Made by a program: the position numbers and the translations under genes | The notes under the pieces: generated by a model | Database searches by the model: none | Told to the model about the DNA's origin: nothing | The model's input: only the letters and a program-made list of their open reading frames with translations | From: Chitinophagaceae bacterium | GTDB taxonomy: Bacteria > Bacteroidota > Bacteroidia > Chitinophagales > Chitinophagaceae | DNA: 64,000 bases | Assembly: GCA_947447265.1 (NCBI GenBank) | Contig: CANFKC010000001.1 | Span: forward strand, 62,001 to 126,000 | Reading direction: 5' to 3' | In this document: positions 34,489 to 43,658 of the stretch, in pieces | Numbering within the stretch: the stretch's first letter is position 1 | Layout of the letters: every line of letters begins with the position of its first letter

Positions 34489-35667
34489 ATGAAAGAAGTA
34501 GTTATAGTAGCCGCTGTACGTACACCAATTGGTATGTGGGGTGGTGCTTTAAAAGACTTTTCAGCGACCAAGCTGGGAGCAATTGCTATAAAAGGCGCAC
34601 TGGAAAGAGCTGGTGTAAATCCTTCGGAAGTGAACGAAGTACTTATGGGCTGCGTAATGCAGGCTAACCTGGGCCAGGCGCCTGCAAGGCAGGCTGCGCG
34701 TTTTGCTGGTATTCCCGATAATGTGCCATGTACTACCATAAACAAAGTGTGCGCAAGCGGTATGAAAGCCGTTATGCAGGGTGCACAATCTATTATGCTG
34801 GGTGATAACGATGTAGTTATAGCTGGTGGTATGGAAAGCATGAGCAACGTGCCTTTCTATAGCGAAAATATGCGCTGGGGCAACAAATATGGCAACGTAA
34901 CACTGAACGACGGTATTATTAAAGACGGTCTGCTGGACGTATACCACAACTACCCTATGGGCAATGCAGCTGAACTGTGCGCTAAAGAGTGCAACATCAG
35001 CCGCGAAGACCAGGATGCTTTTGCAGTAGAAAGCTACAAACGCAGCCAGACAGCTATTGAAGCGGGCCTGTTCACCAACGAAATAGTTCCGGTTGAAGTG
35101 CCACAGAAAAAAGGCGACCCGATACTGGTTACTAAAGATGAAGAAGCCTACAACGTAAAATTTGATAAAATATCAGGCCTGAAATCAGCATTCGTGAAGG
35201 ATGGTTCTGTTACTGCAGCCAATTCAAGCACCATGAACGATGGCGCTACTGCGCTTATTTTAATGAGCAAGGAAAAAGCTGAAGCACTTGGTTTGAAACC
35301 ATTGGCAAAACTGATCGGTTATGCTGATGCAGAACAAGCGCCGGAGTGGTTTACCACAACACCTTCTATTGCAGTGCCTAAGGCAGTTGCAAAAGCAGGT
35401 TTGAAAATGGAAGACATTGAGTACTTTGAACTGAACGAAGCGTTTAGTGTTGTAGGTCTGGTTAACTGCCGCAACATGAACCTGAGCGCAGACAAGGTAA
35501 ACGTAAATGGCGGTGCTGTTGCATTAGGTCATCCTTTGGGCTCAAGCGGAGCGCGTATTATTACTACCCTCATAAATGTACTGAACCAGAAAGGCGCTAA
35601 ATATGGTGCTGCCGGTATCTGCAATGGTGGCGGTGGTGCAAGCGCTGTAGTTATTGAGCGTATGTAA
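34489..35667 (+). CDS. Acetyl-CoA C-acetyltransferase (thiolase)
   Basis: The 392-residue protein has the full thiolase set: C88 in TINKVCASGMKA as the acyl-accepting nucleophile, the NEAFSVV segment (about 325-331), GGAVALGHPLGSSGAR (histidine near 350), and CNGGGGASA (second catalytic cysteine near 379). It condenses two acetyl-CoA to acetoacetyl-CoA or performs the reverse thiolysis, in fatty-acid or isoprenoid/ketone metabolism. No beta-oxidation gene is beside it. A terminator follows directly at 35689, so it is a single-gene transcript. Confidence 0.95.
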   Translation: MKEVVIVAAVRTPIGMWGGALKDFSATKLGAIAIKGALERAGVNPSEVNEVLMGCVMQANLGQAPARQAARFAGIPDNVPCTTINKVCASGMKAVMQGAQSIMLGDNDVVIAGGMESMSNVPFYSENMRWGNKYGNVTLNDGIIKDGLLDVYHNYPMGNAAELCAKECNISREDQDAFAVESYKRSQTAIEAGLFTNEIVPVEVPQKKGDPILVTKDEEAYNVKFDKISGLKSAFVKDGSVTAANSSTMNDGATALILMSKEKAEALGLKPLAKLIGYADAEQAPEWFTTTPSIAVPKAVAKAGLKMEDIEYFELNEAFSVVGLVNCRNMNLSADKVNVNGGAVALGHPLGSSGARIITTLINVLNQKGAKYGAAGICNGGGGASAVVIERM

Positions 35668-35688
35668 TTTTTAAATTAATTATTCCAG

Positions 35689-35722
35689 AAGGGGTTCCAC
35701 TATTTAAAGTGGAACCCTTTTT
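35689..35722 (+). terminator. Rho-independent terminator of the thiolase gene
   Basis: The 12-13-bp stem AAGGGGTTCCACT / AGTGGAACCCTT is followed by a run of T. Confidence 0.92.
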
Positions 35723-35818
35723 TATTTGGGGCTTTTGCGAAGTTGATAAAAACGTTTCACCTCTCTGTTACTACTTTGTTTTTATTTTTAACTTTTAATT
35801 TTTGATTTTGCCATCCCT

Positions 35819-35826
35819 TATATTTG
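35819..35826 (+). promoter_or_regulatory. Possible -7 element of galE
   Basis: TATATTTG matches TAnnTTTG, 18 bp before the galE start. The nearest TTTG is only 14-15 bp upstream, closer than the usual spacing. Confidence 0.4.
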
Positions 35827-35844
35827 CAAGACAAACTTCATTAA

Positions 35845-36882
35845 ATGAATAAGATACTGGTTACTGGTGGCTGCGGATATATTGGTGGTCATACAATTGT
35901 TGACCTGATTGAAAATGGATTTGACGTGATATCTGTCGATGATCTTTCCAGGGGTTCTTTAAAAATGTTGCAGGGCATTGAAAAGGCTGTTGGCCGCCCA
36001 ATTAAAAACTACAAGGTTGACCTTTGCAACCTGGATGATACCGATGCTATTTTTCTTGAAAACCCGGACATTGTAGGCGTAATACATTTTGCTGCATTCA
36101 AGTCGGTACCTGAATCGGTTGATGACCCGATACTTTATTTCAGGAATAATTTCAACTCGCTTATAAACATACTGCAGTGCGCTGAAGCCTACAACGTAAA
36201 TAATTTCGTGTTTTCTTCTTCCTGTTCAGTATATGGCAACCCCGCCAAGCTACCGGTTGCAGAAGAGGACCCGTTCACTGAGCCAGAATCGCCTTATGCA
36301 CGCACCAAACAGGTTGGCGAGGCTATCTGCCGCGACTTCAGCCGCGTAAAACAGCATTTTAACACCATTTTACTGCGCTATTTTAACCCTGCAGGAGCAC
36401 ACCCCTCAGGCATGCTCGGCGAGTTTATGGAAAAGCCTGAAAACGTAGTTCCGGTTATCACGCAAACTGCTATCGGTAAGCGAAGCGAAATGACCGTTTT
36501 CGGTACTGACTACGATACCCGTGATGGTTCGTGCATCCGCGACTATATACATGTGTGCGATATAGCGCATGCACACACCCGCGCCCTTCAGTATATTATT
36601 GAAGACCGCAACAAGTTGAACTGCGAGGTATTTAACCTGGGCAGCGGCAATGGCGTTTCGGTATTAGAACTGATTCAGGCTTTTGAAAAAGTTTCCGGCT
36701 TACAACTGAATTATAAAGTTGGTCCACGCAGGCTCGGCGATGTTATTTCTGTTTATGCTGATAACACCCGTGCTAAAAAAGTATTGGGCTGGGAAACCAA
36801 GTATGACCTTGATGCGATGATGGACACTTCCTGGAAATGGGAGCAACACCTGGCTACGCTGAAGAAAGAAACAGCGGTGTAA
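35845..36882 (+). CDS. galE: UDP-glucose 4-epimerase
   Basis: The 345-residue extended SDR protein has the NAD-binding start KILVTGGCGYIGGHT, catalytic S126 in SSSCSVYG, and Y151 and K155 of the YxxxK pair in PYARTKQ. The C-terminal half carries the GalE-typical YFNPAGAHPSGMLGE and DGSCIRDYIHVCDIAHAH. It interconverts UDP-glucose and UDP-galactose for the Leloir pathway and surface glycans. It is preceded by a -7-like element and followed by a hairpin terminator at 36911. Confidence 0.95.
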   Translation: MNKILVTGGCGYIGGHTIVDLIENGFDVISVDDLSRGSLKMLQGIEKAVGRPIKNYKVDLCNLDDTDAIFLENPDIVGVIHFAAFKSVPESVDDPILYFRNNFNSLINILQCAEAYNVNNFVFSSSCSVYGNPAKLPVAEEDPFTEPESPYARTKQVGEAICRDFSRVKQHFNTILLRYFNPAGAHPSGMLGEFMEKPENVVPVITQTAIGKRSEMTVFGTDYDTRDGSCIRDYIHVCDIAHAHTRALQYIIEDRNKLNCEVFNLGSGNGVSVLELIQAFEKVSGLQLNYKVGPRRLGDVISVYADNTRAKKVLGWETKYDLDAMMDTSWKWEQHLATLKKETAV

Positions 36883-36910
36883 AAAAATTAAAAAGTAAAA
36901 GTAAAAAATT

Positions 36911-36945
36911 AAAAGCCCGTGCAGTTGCGCGGGTTTTGCTTTTTG
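36911..36945 (+). terminator. Rho-independent terminator of galE
   Basis: The stem AAAGCCCGTGC / GCGCGGGTTTT encloses a GTT-containing loop and leads into a T-rich tail, about 30 bp after the stop. Confidence 0.75.
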
Positions 36946-37119
36946 CGGGTTGGTGTCAAGTCAAAAAGAAAAAGTCAAAACCCAAAAGTGCAGAACGTAT
37001 TCATTTAACAGACAATTTCGGCTTAACGCAAAAAGAGGATAGTAGCGTTAATGAGTGCCGCTCCGATTATTGATAATACCGCTTTATTAATTAACTTTAT
37101 ATTCAAAATATGCGTCGCT

Positions 37120-39015
37120 ATGAAAAATTGTTCCTCTCGTCTGCACCAGTTATTTCTTTTCTGCATTTTATTACTCCTGGGCGCAGTTAATGGTAAAGCT
37201 CAAATAATAACCACAATTGCAGGCACGCCGACGTCGATGGGCTATACCGGCGACGGAGGACCCGCAACAGCGGCGACATGTGGGCGTCCGTGCGGACTAC
37301 ATCTAGATAAAAAGGGAAACCTATATATTGGCTTTCCCAACAATTTACGGCTACGGATGGTAGATTCAACAGGAATCATTGACTATATTGCTGGAACAGG
37401 TGCCATGGGAGCGGTTGGTGATGGAGGTCCGGCTACGGCGGCAACGGTAGATCCGTTCGATGTATTTACCGACAAAAATGGGAATATTTACATTGCGGAT
37501 GGCAACCGCCTCAGGAAGATTGATACTGCCCATATCATACATACAGTAGCGGGCAATGGATCAACCGGCTATAGTGGCGACGGAGGGCCTGCAACGGCGG
37601 CAAGCACCTCACCCTCCTCTGCCGCGATCGACACGCTTGGAAATTTATATTTGGCAGACGGAGCATGTGTTTGTATCAGGAAGGTTGATATATCGGGGAT
37701 AATTACTACCATTGCAGGCAATGGCACAAGTGGATATTCCGGCGATGGAGGACCTGCTACAGCAGCCCTTCTGTCTGGACCAGCGGGCATAAAAACTGAT
37801 AAACAAGGTAATATATTTATTGCTGACGTCAATAGTGCCGTAATTCGAAAAATAAATAGCAGCGGGATTATTTCTACAATCGCCGGTATTGGGACAAGTG
37901 GCTTCAGTGGGGATGGAGGGCCTGCAACAGCGGCCAAATTTAATGGTCCGCAAGGTCTTGCAGTTGATGATATCGGAAACATTTTCATAGCCGATTTTTC
38001 CAATAATAGAGTGAGAAAAGTTGATCGGGCAGGCATCATAACCAAAATTGCAGGATCAGGTGGCGCTGTCAGCTTCAGCGGAGATGGAGGACCGGCCACA
38101 GCAGCAAGAATGCACAACCCTTTGGGTGTTACGCTGGATGGCTGGGGCAACATGTATATCAGCGACTATGGTAACTACTGCATACGCTATGTAGGGTTCA
38201 ATAAAAAACCGCTTTTTGTAGGCGGCCATGTACTGGAAATAGGTGCATGTATGAATACACCTGCATCGCTCAATACTACCCTCGCAGCCCTTGAAACTGA
38301 CAGCACACAAAGGGTAACCTGGAGCGCTGTGACCAGTCCGCTGCATGGCACCTGCAGCGTTGCATATAGTGCTATTTCATTGGGTGCGCCACTGGTGCCT
38401 TCGGGCCTTAGTTATACGCCCTACGCCGGTTATGTGGGAGCAGATACATTTATGGTAAGGGTAACCGATGGGCAGCTATCTGATACGGCCGCAGTATATG
38501 TTACAGTTACCAATTTAATGCCTTATGCAGGCGCAATCAGCGGCACAGATAGCGTTTGTATTGGCGATACTATAAGGCTTTCAGATACCACTACCGGCGG
38601 CGCATGGAGCAGCAGTAATGCTGCACTCGCTACGGTGAGCACCACTGGCCTGGTAAAAGGTGTTGCCAACGGCAGCGTTAATATCCGCTATATTGTAACA
38701 AACCCATGCGGCGCTGATACTGCTTTCCACCCTGTTTATGTGCGACGCTGGGCCGATTGCCCGAATAGCATAGCCAGCACAACAACCGCGACCAAAAAAG
38801 TAAGCATCTACCCTAACCCCAATACCAATTTATTACGCATTAATGCAGCAATTGACGTTCGGCTGGTGTTATGTTTTTTAGACGGTAAAACCGCAATGGA
38901 ATTCAACCATGTAAAGGAGGCTGATATCTCTGCCTTAGCCAGTGGTGTTTATTTGGCCATGGTTTACGATATGCAGGGCAACAGGCTGCTTGTAGAGAAG
39001 GTAATTAAACAGTAG
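37120..39015 (+). CDS. T9SS cargo: NHL-repeat protein with a BIG2 module and type A sorting domain
   Basis: The protein has 631 residues from the ATG at 37120, where the signal peptide (MKNCSSRLHQLFLFCILLLL) begins. The longer frame from 37051 adds 23 residues without leader features. Residues about 30-375 form a propeller-like array with six copies of GDGGPATAA, and NHL-type strands such as ITTIAGNGTSGYSGDGG and KGNLYIGFPNN. A linker with cysteines, a BIG2-type module (about 480-555, SGTDSVCIGDTIRLSDTTTG) and a sorting domain (VSIYPNPNTNLLRINAA...VYLAMVYD...VEKVIKQ) follow. NHL repeats bind proteins or ligands. The protein is surface-located. A second gene of this type begins at 63915. Confidence 0.9.
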   Translation: MKNCSSRLHQLFLFCILLLLGAVNGKAQIITTIAGTPTSMGYTGDGGPATAATCGRPCGLHLDKKGNLYIGFPNNLRLRMVDSTGIIDYIAGTGAMGAVGDGGPATAATVDPFDVFTDKNGNIYIADGNRLRKIDTAHIIHTVAGNGSTGYSGDGGPATAASTSPSSAAIDTLGNLYLADGACVCIRKVDISGIITTIAGNGTSGYSGDGGPATAALLSGPAGIKTDKQGNIFIADVNSAVIRKINSSGIISTIAGIGTSGFSGDGGPATAAKFNGPQGLAVDDIGNIFIADFSNNRVRKVDRAGIITKIAGSGGAVSFSGDGGPATAARMHNPLGVTLDGWGNMYISDYGNYCIRYVGFNKKPLFVGGHVLEIGACMNTPASLNTTLAALETDSTQRVTWSAVTSPLHGTCSVAYSAISLGAPLVPSGLSYTPYAGYVGADTFMVRVTDGQLSDTAAVYVTVTNLMPYAGAISGTDSVCIGDTIRLSDTTTGGAWSSSNAALATVSTTGLVKGVANGSVNIRYIVTNPCGADTAFHPVYVRRWADCPNSIASTTTATKKVSIYPNPNTNLLRINAAIDVRLVLCFLDGKTAMEFNHVKEADISALASGVYLAMVYDMQGNRLLVEKVIKQ

Positions 39016-39042
39016 GGGAATTTGGGACGGTTCTATGCGACC

Positions 39043-40059
39043 TTATTCCTTTCGGAATAATCTCACGGCTTCATTGTTTATGCGCGCAGCATATATCCCG
39101 GGGATCAAATTCGCAACATCAATGGTAACCTCATTGGCATTGCTATCTGCCATGTAGACCAGCTGACCCAGGCAATTGATAATAGCTATTGAAGTCAGGC
39201 GGTAGTTACCCGAAATAATAAATTCATTGGTTGCGGGGTTTGGATAGAGGTTCAACACTTTTGCTACACCAATTTGAGGAATGCCTGTAGTACAGGTATC
39301 GACAATCAGTGGCACAGCAGTCGTATCGCGGCATCCATAGGTATTAATACCAGCTACAAAGTAATTGGTGCTTGCTGTGCCGGTTGCTGTGGGGTTGGGA
39401 CATGATGTACAAGAAAGACCCGATGCCGGGAACCAGGTATAGGAAGCAGCCCCGCTCGCAACAAGTTGTATTGTGGAATCTTTACAAACTATAGCAGGTG
39501 ATGGTGAAACGGAGATAAGATGAATCGGGAAAACGTTTAATGTAAAATTAGTCGAGTCGCTACAGCCGTAAGTATTGGTACCGTAAACCGAGTAGATAAC
39601 AGTTGAATGAATAACGACAATGTTAGTATCGCATATGTAACAACTCAGACCTCCACCATGCCATACAAATGCCATATATCCCGACAGACTATCATGTGCT
39701 GCAAGTGTATCCATAACACCCGGGCATATTGTATCGCGACCGGTAATACTTATAACGGGGGTCGGGTATACCGTCAAAATTGCTGTATCAAAAGATGCCC
39801 CGATAGTGTAGGTAATTACGGCAGTGCCGGCTGCAAGGCCAGTGATATTTGCACCTCCGGATGTTGATACAATTGAAATGATAGAAGAAGTAGTGCTCCA
39901 GGTGCCACCTGAAGCAGTATCCGTAAAATAGCCTGTTTCATGGCGACAAATGGTTGACGGACCAGTAATAGGCCCCATACAGTAGGCCGACGTTGAAACC
40001 AACAACAGCAATACCAGCAACCTTATGTAAAGGATAAATATCGGGGTTCGTTTTCTCAT
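39043..40059 (-). CDS. T9SS cargo: BIG2-type Ig protein with type A sorting domain
   Basis: The 338-residue protein has a signal peptide (about 1-27, with core FILYIRLLVLLLLVSTSAYC). One BIG2-type module opens the mature part (ITGPSTICRHETGYFTDTAS, GGTWSTTSSIISIVS), the same module used repeatedly in the protein at 20519. Two shorter cysteine-containing units follow (SCYICDTN; SCTSCPNPTATG). The end is a T9SS sorting domain (LNLYPNPATNEFIISGN...GIYAARINN...LFRKE). It converges with the NHL-repeat gene, 27 bp apart. Secreted, function unknown. Confidence 0.85.
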   Translation of the reverse strand: MRKRTPIFILYIRLLVLLLLVSTSAYCMGPITGPSTICRHETGYFTDTASGGTWSTTSSIISIVSTSGGANITGLAAGTAVITYTIGASFDTAILTVYPTPVISITGRDTICPGVMDTLAAHDSLSGYMAFVWHGGGLSCYICDTNIVVIHSTVIYSVYGTNTYGCSDSTNFTLNVFPIHLISVSPSPAIVCKDSTIQLVASGAASYTWFPASGLSCTSCPNPTATGTASTNYFVAGINTYGCRDTTAVPLIVDTCTTGIPQIGVAKVLNLYPNPATNEFIISGNYRLTSIAIINCLGQLVYMADSNANEVTIDVANLIPGIYAARINNEAVRLFRKE

Positions 40060-40113
40060 AGTTCAAAGACAATTAAATCGGGCTAAGCTATTTATTGCGA
40101 TAGCATCCTTATT

Positions 40114-40338
40114 TTATTCTTCCTTCCTGCCCATTAGAAACAGCACGAGAAAAACCAATAAAAATACTATAAAAGAAATACCTACAAACGATAAATAGAT
40201 CTGTGCGGACTGGGCGCTGAATAAGGGGATGTGGCGCGAATGCGTATGTTTCCATACAAACGGGATGCTGATGATTGCTGCAAATAATAAACAGTTCAGG
40301 ATAGTCTGCTTGTTGAAAAAACCTTTGATGCCAGCCAT
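40114..40338 (-). CDS. Small membrane protein, 74 residues
   Basis: The ATG at 40336-40338 gives MAGIKGFFNKQTILNC; a longer frame adds 20 residues from a non-conserved leader. Two hydrophobic helices span about 13-28 (ILNCLLFAAIISIPFVW) and 48-70 (IYLSFVGISFIVFLLVFLV), with a polar connection (KHTHSRHIPLFSAQSA) and a charged tail GRKEE. It is an inner-membrane protein of unknown role. It sits about 50 bp before the start of the T9SS cargo gene on the other side of a short spacer, on the same strand, and has no family that I recognise. Confidence 0.65.
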   Translation of the reverse strand: MAGIKGFFNKQTILNCLLFAAIISIPFVWKHTHSRHIPLFSAQSAQIYLSFVGISFIVFLLVFLVLFLMGRKEE

Positions 40339-40547
40339 AGTTTTGAATTTATTTGCACTGCAATTTAGGATGGAATTACGATAAAAACAGGATTGCAAAA
40401 TTGTTCTGTTGTAATTTATAGGCCCTGCCTTTAGCCATATCGTGCACCTGCGTTAGTTGATGCGTATTGCGTTGTGTGAAATGCGGTATAAGCGCTATTC
40501 TTGCTAGTATTAAGAAGACGCAATGGAATTTGTGCCTGATGCTGTTG

Positions 40548-40628
40548 TTCAACACCTTCGGCGTTGGTGTTTTATTTTTATTACCGCCGGTTTCACCGGC
40601 GGCTATTGTTATTTAAGCCCTTCGGGCT
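40548..40628 (+). repeat. Dispersed repeat (family 'TTCAACACCTTCGGCGTTGG'), copy 1
   Basis: Palindromic halves CAACACC-TTCGGC-GTTGG and GCCGGTTTCACCGGC with a GAAGCCC-like tail. Other copies are at 45611, 50153 and 50543. Confidence 0.85.
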
Positions 40629-41001
40629 ATGCCGATTTTAAGTGATCAAAATATTATACCATTTGCCAGTAGGTAGGAAAACTAGAAACCAGAGTCTAAC
40701 TTATGAGTTAGATAGATTAGACGGCAAATTTCGGCATGCAGATTTAAACGCTAAGGGCGCGGAGTGTGCGCAAAGAAAACGCTAAGTCAACGAGATTTAT
40801 GCCTAGTTTTGGTATTCACTTCGTCTTACATAACATCGTTTGGCTAAAGCCGTGCTTCTTGTTATTATACCCCGGTCTAAAGACCTACCGTATACCGACA
40901 TCTATCGTCATTATAGTTGTTATCCCAATTAGACATTAAATCTGCACTAAATGGCTTGTAAAATTAACCACCTCCCCCGAATGAACGCAGCTGAAGGAGC
41001 C

Positions 41002-41054
41002 GCGCTAATTACACAGTCTCCTCCTTCAAAAGGAGGAGACTGTGTAATTAGCGC
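41002..41054. repeat. Perfect palindrome with 25-bp arms and a 3-base loop
   Basis: The left arm starts GCGCTAATTACACAG and ends TCCTCCTT; the right arm is its exact complement. It is flanked by CCACCTCCCCC. It has no poly-T tract and lies in gene-free DNA, so it looks like a mobile palindromic element. Confidence 0.92.
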
Positions 41055-41084
41055 AAGGTGTTATTTAAATGTCTAATTGGTATT

Positions 41085-41255
41085 AATACCCCGTAGGGGT
41101 TACCGCTCTGTAGAACCGCTATCTTCTTATGATTATGCGCCGTAGGTGCTACCCGATACAGGCAAAAATAGGGTATCCCGCTATGCGGGAATAGCACAAT
41201 TGCCTGGCTTCTATAGCTAAAGAGCGATAGCGCCTAAGGCGCATATCATGTAACT
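41085..41255 (-). repeat. Dispersed repeat, reverse copy of 11605-11770
   Basis: This contains GGGGTTACCGCTCTGTAGAA, TATGCGCCGTAGGTGCTACC and ATCCCGCTATGCGGGAAT. They are the reverse complements of the elements at 11605-11770, in reverse order. Confidence 0.85.
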
Positions 41256-41333
41256 CATCTTGCTGGAAAAAATGTGGTGCACGCCTGGCTAACGTCCGAG
41301 CTTATTGGTGATAATAAATGCTTGCCCACCGCA

Positions 41334-41370
41334 TAAAAAAACTGTCCCACACTTTGGAAGTGTGGGACAG
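41334..41370 (-). terminator. Rho-independent terminator of rho
   Basis: The perfect 13-bp stem CTGTCCCACACTT / AAGTGTGGGACAG leads into TTTTTTT on the minus strand, about 30 bp after the rho stop. Confidence 0.95.
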
Positions 41371-41402
41371 CTGGAGTAATACCTTATTTATTGAAACCTG
41401 TT

Positions 41403-43472
41403 TTATTTATTCATTGTAGCCAGGAACTCTTCATTGCTTCTTGTTCCTTTCATTTGTTTAAGCAGGAAGTTCATTGCTTCGTCAACGTTCATATCGGCTA
41501 TGTGGTTGCGTAATAGCCACATCTTGTTCTGCACATCTTTATCCAGCAACAAATCATCGCGACGTGTTGAAGAAGAAGTGATATCGATAGCCGGGAAGAT
41601 ACGTTTGTTAGATAGCTTACGATCGAGCTGCAACTCCATATTACCCGTACCCTTGAACTCTTCAAAGATCACCTCATCCATTTTAGAACCGGTATCAATA
41701 AGGGCTGTAGCGAGTATGGTTAGTGATCCGCCATTTTCAATTTTACGGGCAGCACCAAAGAATTGTTTTGGCTTCTGCATTGCATTAGCTTCCACACCAC
41801 CACTTAATACTTTACCACTTGCAGGGGCCACTGTATTGTGTGCACGCGCAAGACGGGTAATAGAATCTAGCAGTATCACTACATCATGTCCAACTTCAAC
41901 CAAGCGCTTTGCTTTTTGTAAAGCGATAGTTGAAACTTTTACGTGCTTATCAGCGGGCTCATCAAAGGTTGAAGCAATTACTTCAGCCCTTACGCTGCGC
42001 TGCATGTCGGTAACTTCCTCAGGACGTTCATCAACCAACACAATCATCAGGTAGCACTCAGGGTGGTTAGCAGCAATTGCGTTAGCCACTTCCTTAAGCA
42101 ACATGGTTTTACCTGTCTTCGGCTGAGATACTATCAGTCCGCGCTGGCCTTTACCTATAGGGGTAAAGAGGTCCATAATACGGGTGCTGTAGTTGTTGCC
42201 AGTAGTGGTAAGGTTCAGTTTTTCAAACGGGAATAAGGGAGTCAGATAATCGAATGGCACACGGTCGCGAATTTCATCGGGCAGGCGGCCATTAATGGTT
42301 TCCACTTTAAGTAATGCGAAATATTTTTCGCCTTCCTTTGGTGGGCGCACATTACCCTTTACGGTATCGCCGGTTTTTAAACCGAACAATTTTATTTGTG
42401 ATGGTGATACATAAATATCATCCGGAGAACTTAAATAGTTGTAATCGCTGCTGCGTAAAAAACCATAACCATCCGGCATCATTTCCAATACACCTTCGCT
42501 GGCAACTACGCCATCAAAATCGAGATTGAAATTTGGTTGCTGCTGCTGCTGGCGGTTATTGCGGTTATTTTGCTGCTGCGTTGGTTGCTGTGCCGGCCTT
42601 TCTGTTTCAGCGGCCTGTGGCGGCTGCACTTCATTGTTATCGGCAGTTGGCATTGTAATACCTGTATTTTCCTTTTCTTCAGCTGGTGCAGCTTCGGCAG
42701 GTGCTACCTGGGGCGCTTCCGCTACCGGTGCAGGAATATTAGTATTGGCGTTATTGAAGTTTTGTTTTTCAATCCGCTCCGGCCTTTCAGGGCGCTCTTG
42801 CCTTTCAGGGCCGCTGCGTTCGCCTATAGGGCGTGGAACAAAAGGCTTTTGGTTCTGCCTTGGATTATTGCCCTGGTTTGGGTTGTTGTGCCTTGGGCGT
42901 TGTTGTTGCGAGCCAACCATGTGGTGCGCAACGGGTGGTATTTCTGTTGGCGGTTTCGGTTGTGTTATTTCCGGATTAGTATCCGGCGTTATTTCCGGTA
43001 TAGCAGGCTGAGGTATTTCTACAGGAGGTTCAGGACGTGTTATTTCCGGCTCTGGCTTTGGCTCAGGTTTTGCATCTGCGACATCCTTCGTTTTGCGGCC
43101 TCTTTTCTTTTTGTCTGCAGGTTCAGCTTCTGCTATTGGTTCCGGCTTTGAATCAGCAGCAATAGCAGCTTTGGGTGCAGGTGCAGGTTGTGCTGCTTCC
43201 TCTACTTTTTCCGGCATACTCATTGCAACCGGTGCAGGTGTTGGTGTTGGCTTGTTAGGTATAATTGATGCGGTTTCTTCCTTTGGTTTTCTTCCGCGTT
43301 TTTTCTTTGATGCATCATCAACAGGAATGGCATTAATGGCCTGCTGATCTAGTATTTTGTAAATTAAAGATTGTTTGTCAAGCGAGCGGGCGTTATCTAA
43401 TTTGAGGTTGTCGGCTACGTCTAATAGCTCAGGTATGAGCATATCATTTAATTGCAAGATGTCGTAAGGCAT
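41403..43472 (-). CDS. rho: Transcription termination factor Rho, long Bacteroidota form
   Basis: The 689-residue protein is much longer than E. coli Rho (419). A Rho_N domain (about 1-48) is followed by a 270-residue low-complexity insertion (about 50-317). This is rich in Pro, Lys, Glu, Gln and Asn, with two AT-hook-like KKKRGRK stretches (57-62, 121-127). Then come the RNA-binding cold-shock domain (318-395) and the hexameric ATPase (about 400-689), with Walker A QPKTGKT (450-456), the [16 protein letters not shown] segment, and the Walker B region [16 protein letters not shown]. It ends transcription by translocating along RNA. Insertion-bearing Rho is known in Bacteroidota, and its role is thought to concern RNA binding or phase behaviour. 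Confidence 0.95.
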   Translation of the reverse strand: MPYDILQLNDMLIPELLDVADNLKLDNARSLDKQSLIYKILDQQAINAIPVDDASKKKRGRKPKEETASIIPNKPTPTPAPVAMSMPEKVEEAAQPAPAPKAAIAADSKPEPIAEAEPADKKKRGRKTKDVADAKPEPKPEPEITRPEPPVEIPQPAIPEITPDTNPEITQPKPPTEIPPVAHHMVGSQQQRPRHNNPNQGNNPRQNQKPFVPRPIGERSGPERQERPERPERIEKQNFNNANTNIPAPVAEAPQVAPAEAAPAEEKENTGITMPTADNNEVQPPQAAETERPAQQPTQQQNNRNNRQQQQQPNFNLDFDGVVASEGVLEMMPDGYGFLRSSDYNYLSSPDDIYVSPSQIKLFGLKTGDTVKGNVRPPKEGEKYFALLKVETINGRLPDEIRDRVPFDYLTPLFPFEKLNLTTTGNNYSTRIMDLFTPIGKGQRGLIVSQPKTGKTMLLKEVANAIAANHPECYLMIVLVDERPEEVTDMQRSVRAEVIASTFDEPADKHVKVSTIALQKAKRLVEVGHDVVILLDSITRLARAHNTVAPASGKVLSGGVEANAMQKPKQFFGAARKIENGGSLTILATALIDTGSKMDEVIFEEFKGTGNMELQLDRKLSNKRIFPAIDITSSSTRRDDLLLDKDVQNKMWLLRNHIADMNVDEAMNFLLKQMKGTRSNEEFLATMNK

Positions 43473-43658
43473 GCCTTGTATTTTTCTGATTGAAATGATT
43501 TAAATAAAATTAATAACACGATAGATGATACTGTGAATGAGTTCTTCTGAAAATAGGTATCCTGGGAATTCCCGGCAACCGGATTAAGAATGGAACAAAA
43601 GTCTAATTGATTCCGTACTGCAAGTTTACGGATGTTTTTTATAAAAAAGAAAAAAGAT

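Larger units (their letters stand above)
40399..41333. other. Gene-free repeat-rich gap
   Basis: About 0.94 kb with no convincing gene. It carries a 'TTCAACACCTTCGGCGTTGG' block (40548-40628), a 25-bp-arm palindrome (41002-41054) and an inverted 'GGGGTTACCGCTCTGTAG' block (41085-41255). Confidence 0.75.

Noticed and set aside
11605-41255. Composite transposon bounded by the inverted elements
   Set aside because: No transposase, no target duplication that I can see, and the interior is housekeeping genes.
42526-43151. Long frames opposite rho
   Set aside because: They overlap the low-complexity insertion of Rho in antisense; composition is skewed and no start context or domain supports them.
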